Assembly (NCBI GenBank): GCA_948567375.1
Contig: OX419756.1
Coordinates: forward strand, 27,418,333 to 27,482,332
DNA length: 64,000 nucleotides
Direction of reading: 5' to 3'
Source: Lunularia cruciata
Taxonomy: Eukaryota > Streptophyta > Marchantiopsida > Lunulariales > Lunulariaceae
The notes under the pieces were generated by a model that had not been told where the DNA came from, searched no databases, and saw only the letters and a program-made list of their open reading frames with translations. Every line of letters begins with the position of its first letter. Position 1 is the stretch's first letter. Positions 55,991-64,000 of the stretch are shown here, in pieces. The position numbers and the translations under genes were made by a program.

Positions 55991-56530
55991 AAATAAAGCA
56001 CTGGACAACTTACGTGCGGAATCATTCATGAATTTAGGAAGTTGCTGGATACAATGAGTCTCCTAAAGCTGACCAAGTGCCCGTGGATATCTGATTCGAG
56101 TCGTATCCACTAATAGCAGGTGATTGAAAAGTCGATTCTTGGCTCGCTCCCTTCCTCAGGTTTGGAAGTCGGAGAACAATTTCCCCGTTGTGATATGGAT
56201 CTTTTTATTGCACTACCTAGAACAAACTATTTTTCATATTTGTAAACCTCGAGCAGCTTCCTGTTTCTGGAGAACATATTGAAGGCAGTTTGTGAGGAAG
56301 AGGGGAGTTAGAACCATAACATCTAGTAATTAAATATTCGAACTTGTCCAAAGCAATATGGTAAATAATAGCGTTTTGGAATACATAGGTAACGTTGATC
56401 ATCTAAAAAAGAGTAGTAGAGGAAACAACCACTTTCTAGTCGTATGGTTGATGTTGCATCTCCCCGTCCAGACTTTTGGAACGTGATTAGTAAACTTTAA
56501 AGTGGTGCAAGTGCATGTACTTTTAAGGGT
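55991..56530. other. Unassigned stretch between hydrolase-like and NB-ARC pieces
   Basis: No clear domain. By position it should hold the end of the hydrolase-like domain and an intron or linker. Confidence 0.4.
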
Positions 56531-56531
56531 A

Positions 56532-56727
56532 TGCTTCAGTCCCAGAGATACTTGGTGCATCTCATCAGGTAGAGGAAGTCGTCAAGAGCCTTCGGATACA
56601 GAATCCAATCTCATTGAGGATGATGTTGGTGGGCATGGGTGGTATTAGGAAGACAACGGTAGCAAAACAAGTTCTCACGGGAAGGTACCAGTTGAGTTCC
56701 TATGCCTTGTACAAAACACACAGCTAA
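56532..56727 (+). pseudogene. NB-ARC P-loop fragment of an NBS-LRR gene
   Basis: The frame reads VEEVVKSLRIQNPISLRMML then VGMGGIRKTTVAKQVL. This is the kinase-1a (P-loop) motif GMGGxGKTT of plant disease-resistance ATPases, codons 56632-56658, with Arg replacing the conserved Gly before Lys. It stops soon after (TAA near 56725), so the rest of NB-ARC is missing or in another exon. Its position after the hydrolase-like units supports a hydrolase-NBS-LRR gene. Confidence 0.8.
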
Positions 56728-59279
56728 AACTGGCAAATTTCAGTTTTCTGAGCTTGGTTTCAAGCAATGTTAAGAGAAGAAGTGGGAACGAAGTGTAGCT
56801 GCGCGTAGACGAAATCTTCATGCACACTTAGTGGACGGAAGATTTTGATGGTCTTAGATGGTCTGAACTCTCTCAACGTCTGTGTCTCTTGCAGTCGTGA
56901 ATCGATCGTTGGTTAAAATGTGAGGTTCTCGGCTTTATTACAATATCGTATTTTCGGCTAGAATCAAAGTAGCCGCTCGACAGACTTCGAGACAAACATT
57001 CCATCTGAATCACGTTCAAGATAGAATCGGTGCTGGTTCAACCTCTACTTTACTTACTTATATCGCTAAAGTAACGGGTAGAATCTAGTGAAATTTTCTA
57101 ATTTACTCACATTTCTAGTCAATTTCTCTGATTAGTATGTTGTTTCTAAGCTAGCTAGAAAGTATAGCATATGCTAATCATTGAAAGCTTTGGATTTTAC
57201 AATTACTGCTCCCATACCTGTGTTTGCCCCTCAACAACATGAGAACCATAGTTCTAGGCTTTGTTCAGATCTTACTCATACTTCTAGGGTTTAGACCTAC
57301 ACCTAAATTTCAATCCCATGCATATCTTGAATGCCAAATTTTATATCACAGCTTATACCATCAACTCAAGTTGGCTTTAATAGCACATGCATTGTTTTAG
57401 TAGCTTTGTAATGCCATTCATCCCCATCATCATCAATGGATCCTAGTATAGTTCTCCGCTTAGTGTCTCCCTTAATGTTTGGTGTCTAGAGCTTTAGCAC
57501 ATGATGGCAAAGCAGTTTGCTTGATTGATTGACACCCAATCTTATCTCTAGACTGAATTTCAATATCTAGTACTCCTAATCATCCCTTAATACCATAGTC
57601 CAAAAAGATTGGCTTAACTTTTGAGGTCCTTGGTGACAGAATCTTTGATAGGGATCCATTAAAATATGATCTACTAGCTCATTAAGCAGAACTCCGCACA
57701 ACACTAGCATCTCTAGAAGTAAAAAGGATGGTTGAGAACAAGAAGGCTCGGATGAGTTCGAACCTCAAATGAGATCGATACTATAGAAAAGCTTAATCAG
57801 AAAATATGTCATGCAATATAAGGCTGTAAGGTTGAGAAGGTAGTGTCCCACTGTTTTGAGAGAATTTGTCACAAGCTAGTGACCAATTCTCTCAAAACAA
57901 TCTCACTAGAAGTTGTGTACGAAAATGCAAAGTGAGTGTAGATCTGACCTGTCAAAGCATTAGAGTGCTTTCACCACAACCGAAATAAGCACAGTAGGAG
58001 GTTCATCAAGTAGGGCAGCCCAAGGCCATGAAGCTAAGGATACCCACAATATTCACGCATTGGCACCTAAACCTCATCTCATTGTCCGGGTCGTGTGACT
58101 TTTTGTGAAAATGTCCCATATCAAGATGTACATACTATAGAAGAGATCATGTTCAAGTATAGTAGTGGATCAAGATGCAAGACTTCAAAGACATCCAATC
58201 TAACCTCTTGCAAAATGTATAATTTATTAGATACAATGGTAACATATCAAAGAAAGATAGTCTCATTATCTACTCATTGGATGAACATTATCTTAATCTC
58301 TATTGACAAACTTGATTATGTAATTTTCTAGGCCTATAGTTAAGGTGTTCTTAGGATGAATAGAGAGATTCAATGCAAAGAAGTTTGATCTCAAGATCTT
58401 CTAGTGCATTGTGGTAGAGTAACTTAAGCTTCAAACTCATGGAAGCAAAAATTTGTTGATTCCCTATCAAAAGGCAAAGTAGAGGCTTTATTTGGGACCA
58501 TTGCATATCCCAATCAGTAGTGGTACATTGTACTATTCTAGTGAGGCTTGTGCATCTTCCTTGTTTTCTTTCATACCCTTCCAAGTCAACGGTAGTGGTG
58601 GTCACACCAATTGTAGTTAGAGTTGTATTGGATGGAATTAACGTGCTCTTTTAGAGCAAGAGTAGTTTGCTTGCAAGCTTCATCTATTGCAATTTTAGCA
58701 AGATAAAGCTTTTTCTTTTCTTTTTTTCCCTTTTTTATCAAATCGTGGCACTTTGCTAACACTTGATTGTGACAAAAAAACCAGGTGACTTCAATAGAAC
58801 CGGGTGACTTCAAAAAAATTGAGTCAACATCAATTTCAAAAAATCTACAATTTGTGCAATTGGTAACAATGTAAACTTCAAATAATCTACAACCTCTACA
58901 AGAGAAGGTGTATAGTTCACTTGCAAAAGCACAAGATCCATTGAGAACCATGCTATAGTTCATGGATATATATATTAAGTTGTTTATGTAGCAATGTTGT
59001 CAAAGACAAGGGTTGTGCAAAAAGTATGGTTGTATTGCATGCATTGAAGAGAGTACAAGAAAAAACTTGTGTACATCATGAAAAACAACAAGAAACAAAA
59101 ATTAAGCATCTGAGCTCTTAATTAACTATCCATGGGATGTTGTCACTCAACAAGAAACAAGTGGCCACTAGTGATTTGCTTGAGTAAAGAATGGCTCGCA
59201 TAACCACAATGCTATTGAAGATGTTGTAGCATATTCTTGAACTTGCATCTTATCAAAAGAAACCTTAGCACAATTAAGG
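56728..59279. other. Unassigned stretch with a stem-loop at 57853-57898
   Basis: No domain recognised. Short frames at 58095-58331 (plus) and 58586-58963 (minus) have no known features. The stem-loop has 20-bp arms GTTTTGAGAGAATT... / ...AATTCTCTCAAAAC with one mismatch and a 6-base loop. Confidence 0.45.
57853..57898. repeat. 20-bp stem-loop
   Basis: Arms 57853-57872 and 57879-57898 with a single mismatch, loop AAGCTA. Confidence 0.9.
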
Positions 59280-60817
59280 AGATGTCAAGTGCAAGAGCAT
59301 ATCAAAAAGTAGTGTTGACAACTCTTTGTCAACAATAGCCCAATATTTGCTTGAAAACCAAGGACATACACATTGGAATAGAATATGCCATTGGCCAAGA
59401 GAACCCCAATTAAAGCCTTATTTGATATGCTCCAAGAAGAAGCCATTTGTCATAATTTTATGCATGTGACATGAATGGGAAACTTACCAGTCTCTATTTT
59501 GCACCACACACAATACTTGCATTGACCAAAGAGTTTCCATATGTTCTTCTTATGAACTCAACTTATTAGACAAGCAATTTGGAACATCTCTCCTACACAT
59601 TGTAGGTATGGCATCAACTAACAATAAGTTTTCACTTGCATTTTGTTTCATGAATGGAGAGACCAAAAAAATTACATTTAGGCTTTAAAAAACATCAAGA
59701 ATACTTTCTTGCCTCAACTACTTCCATGGATCATTGTTATTGACCGTGTGCTAGCCATCATATTAGCAATTGCAAGATTTTTCCCTTATGCCACAAATCT
59801 GATCTGTGCATGGCATATCCCCAAAAAATTGTTGCAAACTTGAAAAAGAATTTTTGCCACACATAAACATTGAGTAGAATTCATGGAAGATTGGAATGTT
59901 TTGGCTGTAAGAATTCATGAAATATCTTTTGCATAGAGTTGGTATAGTATGTAGTTGAAGTTTAGGAGGCATAAAAATGGTCATGTAATTTTGTACATTA
60001 GAAATACATGGATTTTCCATGAAGAGAATTTTGTCAAAGCTTAGAGAAAGTTTGTATTGCATCTTGGACAAAGCGTGTTACTTCATGCATGGAAGAAAAT
60101 CATTCCGCTATCAAGATTTTGATTACAATTTCTTTTGGAGATCTTAAAGATCTGGTAGCAAAGGTAATACTCTTTGTTCAATATCAAGAGAAAAATATAA
60201 GCAAAAATTTAGCATTTGATAGTGCACATACATTGTTGAGCCATATTGATCCCATATGGAGCAATGTCCATTGCAAGATCTTGTACTTTGCACTCAAAGA
60301 GGTGTATGACAAGCTATGTGAAGCACAACATTTAACCAACAACATGGAGTGCATGCATACCTATCAAAGGACAATAGGAATACCTTACGCCCATTTCTTG
60401 AAAGTGATTTTTGGATGTGAGTATTTTGTTGTCTATGAACCACTTTCATCAGCATTAGTGGTTAACAAGATCCCAAACACACAAGCAAAGAGATCATGAG
60501 TGAGTACTATTTAGTGCAACATTGGAATAGTTCAGAGGAAGATACCATGAACTTTTGCCATATCAACAACGTTTATTGCAAAAAAAAATTAGACAATTGC
60601 TCCATAGCAACCACAAAACCTTGAGATAGTGCATTCCTACGGTCATCCTACATGTGTTACAACAAGAATTAGTAGCACAAGAAGAAACTCCTCTACTTTT
60701 GAGTATGTTGAGAAAAATTGGCAACATAGGAGATGTATGATTTGCCAATTGTTGGGACACACACATAGAACTTGTCCATCACTTAATTCTCCTAAGTTTG
60801 ATTGGGCTAATGTATAA
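59280..60817 (+). pseudogene. MULE/FAR1-type transposase relic
   Basis: It reads LHIVGMASTNNKFSLAFCFM, then a VIDRVLAI segment (Asp of the DDE core), then ATNLICAWHIPKKLL, the hallmark CxxWH-type MULE motif, with frameshifts. The 136-codon open part 60089-60499 includes YDKLCEAQHLTNNMECMHTY and GIPYAHFL, the C-terminal SWIM-adjacent part. 60629-60817 carries a CCHC knuckle CMICQLLGHTHRTCP, common at the end of Mutator-like transposases. Terminal inverted repeats not identified. Confidence 0.8.
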
Positions 60818-63560
60818 AGTGAGATAGTGCAATTTTGAAAGATCTATATAGTTTCTTATAGAGATCTATATAATTTCCTATATTGCCTATAGCTTTTATG
60901 GATAGGATCAATCACACGATAGAAATTTTCAAAGTCTCAATAGTTGGTCTTTTCCTACCTCATAGTAAGTAGTCTAGGAGGTTTTAATATAGATTTGTCA
61001 CCATCATACCTCACAAAATTTCTGGCTGTGTCTCTTCTATTTCAAGAGAAATGTTATGAATATTAATAGTTCTCTATGAGTAATAAATCTGGGTTTTGGA
61101 GCTACACAAGCTCTTGATTTTGGGTTTGCTTGCTTATGGGAGGCTAGAGCTATATGGCATTGATTGATGTCAAGAGTGTGCGGATGGTACTTTGCATTTG
61201 CATAAATTGCAAGAAAACTTAACATCATCAAGATTTTATAAACTTGCAAGGCAACATTAGTAGAATCTTTTGTTATAAGCATCTAGGAAGTCACACTTCC
61301 ATTAGAAGCTACAAAGCATTGGTGGATCTTTGTGCAAAGATCAACAATCAACTAGATAGCAATATTTACCTTTGTCAAGATATAATGCACATTTGGGTAT
61401 CACTTTTGTACATTTGAGGTCTACATTGTACATAACTGATCTACTTTTATTTTGCATATTGGATTTGATGTTTGTGCTTATGGGATCCATCAAGAACATT
61501 GTGTACTTTTACTAATTGCTTGCTTACTAAAGTAGTGTAAGATATTAATTTTGTATTGAAACTACTAGATTATGTTCAAACTGATGAATATGTTATATGT
61601 ATGATACATCATCAACTCTTAGCAAAGGTTGTATTTTGTAAACCTCTTCTTGTTCATGCAAGGTTCCAAAATTATTCCTCCTCAATTTTGGTGCACATGT
61701 CTTTGTACCAAGGGAGAAATTGGAAATAAATTTGATAATTTAATTCATGCAAAAATTTCATAGTTCAAAACACATCATATCTAAGTTTGGGAGTTCAGAT
61801 CTCACATGAGATTTTCAAATGCATAGTTGTCGGAACACGTTTATACAAGCACTTTCTAGAAACAAGAATAAGAGGTCCACAAAAGTTACATGTAAGAATT
61901 TTAAAACTATGTGGATGCCAAAAGTGTGAATATAAGAGTAGCAATGTGGTATTTGCAATGGTCTATGCATGTATAAAAAATCTTTTCTTCTCTCATTTTA
62001 TTAAAGAGTAAATTACTTACATTGTTGTGTTCACTCATCTCATGGAATTGAAAGATGTGCAACCAATTTGACTCTCTATTAGCATTCCTTAGGTACTAAC
62101 GAGCTTTAAACTTTGTGCTAGTGTAGCGCATTGCCTAAGCAATGGTTGTGTGTTGTATGATTCCAATCTAGTTCAGATTTTGCTAATATTCATCAATAAG
62201 GTGGCATGTTTTGTGCAAACTTGAAGAGAGAAAGTACCCTTCAAACTTTCAGTATTGTATGAACATAAATTGGAATTATTGCAAACTATGTATCTGGTCA
62301 CCAAGTCTGCTCAACAGTTTTAACTAAAATGAGCTTTAAGGAGATGAATATGAAGATCGCCAATACTACATGATATCAAATATATAAAACAAAACTTGTT
62401 CATGCAATGTCATTCATTACTTTATCGAGTACAAATTTAGACAATCTAAACTTATAACAAGAAATAAACGAGTTTAATCACAAGTTACTTTTGTATCTAA
62501 ATACACACTCTACCAAGTTCCTCACTTTTGATTTCAAACATTTGGCTTTCTTGTATAAACTATGAAAATTATTTTTCTAAAAAACAAGAAAATGAGACAT
62601 TAGCATACCAAAAAACAAGAAAACCTCATCAATCTTACAAGGAGAAGCCATTGGAGACATGTGATGATTGCATTGCTTGATAAATCTACTATTTGCGTGA
62701 TCATGTCCCTTCTCATGGTTTCATTTTTTGGCAAATATGTTGCTTAATTGCAAGTGCTCTATACAAAAGAAAACAAGAAACATATATTACTCAAGGTGAG
62801 GTATTCTACCTTCTTCTGTATAATGAATGATCCTCCTCATCATATTGTCCAAAAGAACAAATTCCATGCAAATTCTTATGGGAATGATATTACATAGGAT
62901 TGTCTTTGAGAATATTTCCATCAATACCTAAGAAGCCTGTATGATTCAATTTGGTTGATTCCACAACAAAAGCGCGGACCCAATGATCGTGCAAGCTTAT
63001 GTGATATCAAGTAAATACAAACTCACCATTAGACATAAGAACAGAAACATACTCATAAAAACCACTTGTTTCTAATGTGCTTGAGAATGGAATTCATGAA
63101 TGTAGGGACATTTATAGATATGAGATATGTTAATATCACATGTTCTTTGAATATACCAACGCTTCTATATTTTGAATTGCAATTTTTAGTCATTGAATCC
63201 ACATCAATCTTCTCCTCTGCTTCGTTGAGGGTTGTGTGCTCCACTCCTTCTATTGTGTGTCCCGGCCTTGCTCCAAACAATTAAATTACATGGTATGTAG
63301 ACTAAAAAAAAATTCCATGCCCAAGCTGCACGGGGACCATATACTGCACACCAATCATTTGTGAAGGGACTTGTAATGCACACCAATCATTTGTGAAGGG
63401 ACTTGTAAGGGGAAACAAAATATTGCTGAGGATAAAAATAGAAAATAAGATTTTGGAAATGGTACGAGACAAAAAGTGCAAAAATGATAATTTAGAGTCC
63501 AGTCACCTTGACAAGAAAATGCAGATAGGATAGTTTAGAATCCACTCACCTTCGACTACT
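60818..63560. other. Unassigned AT-rich stretch
   Basis: No recognisable coding region; probably flanks of the MULE and other decayed elements. A short direct repeat at 63354-63404 (GCACACCAATCATTTGTGAA, repeated after about 32 bases) is present. Confidence 0.4.
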
Positions 63561-63639
63561 GTCAGATGGTGTGTCAAGTTAGTAAATATGGAGTGTCACC
63601 CCAGCTACCCCATGATTAATTGCTCCAAGGCAAGGGGCT

Positions 63640-64000
63640 TGAGACCGTGGTGACTCGGTGCATTTTCCCGAGAATTCCACGAGTTGAGCGGGCCTGAGTA
63701 TCTTCCGGATTTGTCTTACGGATAAGCATTTGAAGAAATTACCAAAGACTAAAGGATTCCCCCCCCGTCCTCGAAGACTTGTCAATCCAAAGTGTTAAGT
63801 TAGAAGAGCTTCCGCATTTGCTGCTGCTAGAGACCTCACAGGCGTTGACAATTGAGAATTGCACATTTCTTCGACCATTGCCTGGTCTAGGGGCGATTCC
63901 AACGGTACCATTTCCAACGGAATCTTCCAGTTTATGTGTCCTCTCTGGTGAGATTGGAGTTGAAGAACCTTCCACGCTTCAAAGAAGTTTCGGAGGCATC
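63640..64000 (+). pseudogene. LRR region of an NBS-LRR gene, running off the window
   Basis: The frame after the C8 run at 63759-63766 reads LEDLSIQSVKLEELPHLLLL, then TIENCTFLRPLPGLGAIPTV, ending GVEELPRLQRSFGGI at the edge. The LxxLxIxxxxxLxxLP pattern is that of plant resistance-protein LRRs. Upstream of the C run the other frame reads LPDLSYG and KLPKTKGFPP, so the homopolymer probably marks a frameshift. It is likely the 3' part of the locus whose P-loop lies at 56632. Confidence 0.65.

Noticed and set aside
1-64000. tRNA, rRNA or other structured RNA genes
   Set aside because: No cloverleaf, A/B-box set or rRNA core segment was found by reading; the tRNA-like strings seen are retrotransposon primer sites.

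Overview
This is eukaryotic nuclear DNA from a land plant. It is AT-rich, packed with nested and decayed transposable elements, and has no bacterial-style operons. Near the right end lie pieces of an NBS-LRR-type resistance gene that appear to combine an alpha/beta-hydrolase-like segment, an NB-ARC P-loop and an LRR. That hydrolase-NBS-LRR order is known from liverworts, so a liverwort or another seed-free plant is my best inference. No intact host gene is visible.

Region by region: 1-9952 holds a retroelement (DNMT element, copy 1) whose surviving parts code for a DNMT3-like cytosine-5 DNA methyltransferase segment (2-811) and, downstream, an integrase C-terminal domain plus a PHD finger (8618-9123) and an LTR (9293-9952). 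Between the two parts sits a young Ty3/gypsy element, called G1 here (LTRs 843-1519 and 7941-8617, 5 differences in 677 bp). G1 has extra leader ORFs and a Gag-Pol interrupted by only two in-frame TGA codons. 9953-14850 is mostly unassigned, with a CpG-retaining stretch and a LINE-like fragment. 15006-15695 is a solo LTR of the G1 family, and a related empty site is present at 36480-36722. 15776-36470 is read as an old minus-strand Ty3/gypsy element (E2), interrupted by a Ty1/copia element (16717-21228), by a second element of its own family (E1, 24538-34145) and by a further insertion inside E1 (27246-31272).

36724-40770 (minus strand) is a second, older copy of the DNMT element. It is decayed but longer, and it shows the order protease, DNMT3-like methyltransferase, integrase, PHD, LTR. 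There is no room for a reverse transcriptase between methyltransferase and integrase. 42508-50480 contains PIF/Harbinger parts (transposase on plus, Myb/SANT-like ORF on minus) separated by unassigned sequence and by a solo LTR of the E family with a perfect 5-bp target duplication. 53200-56730 is the tandemly duplicated and broken hydrolase-NBS locus, with four copies of a strong hairpin. A MULE-type transposase relic (59280-60817) and unassigned DNA separate it from an LRR-coding fragment running off the right edge (63640-64000).

The main point of interest is the DNMT-PHD retroelement: a mobile element carrying a DNA methyltransferase where the reverse transcriptase would normally sit, plus a chromatin-reading PHD finger after its integrase. 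DNMT capture by retrotransposons has been reported in other eukaryotic lineages (from memory, dinoflagellates and charophyte algae), so the phenomenon is not new. The RT-less order, the PHD tail and the odd LTR structure deserve a second look.
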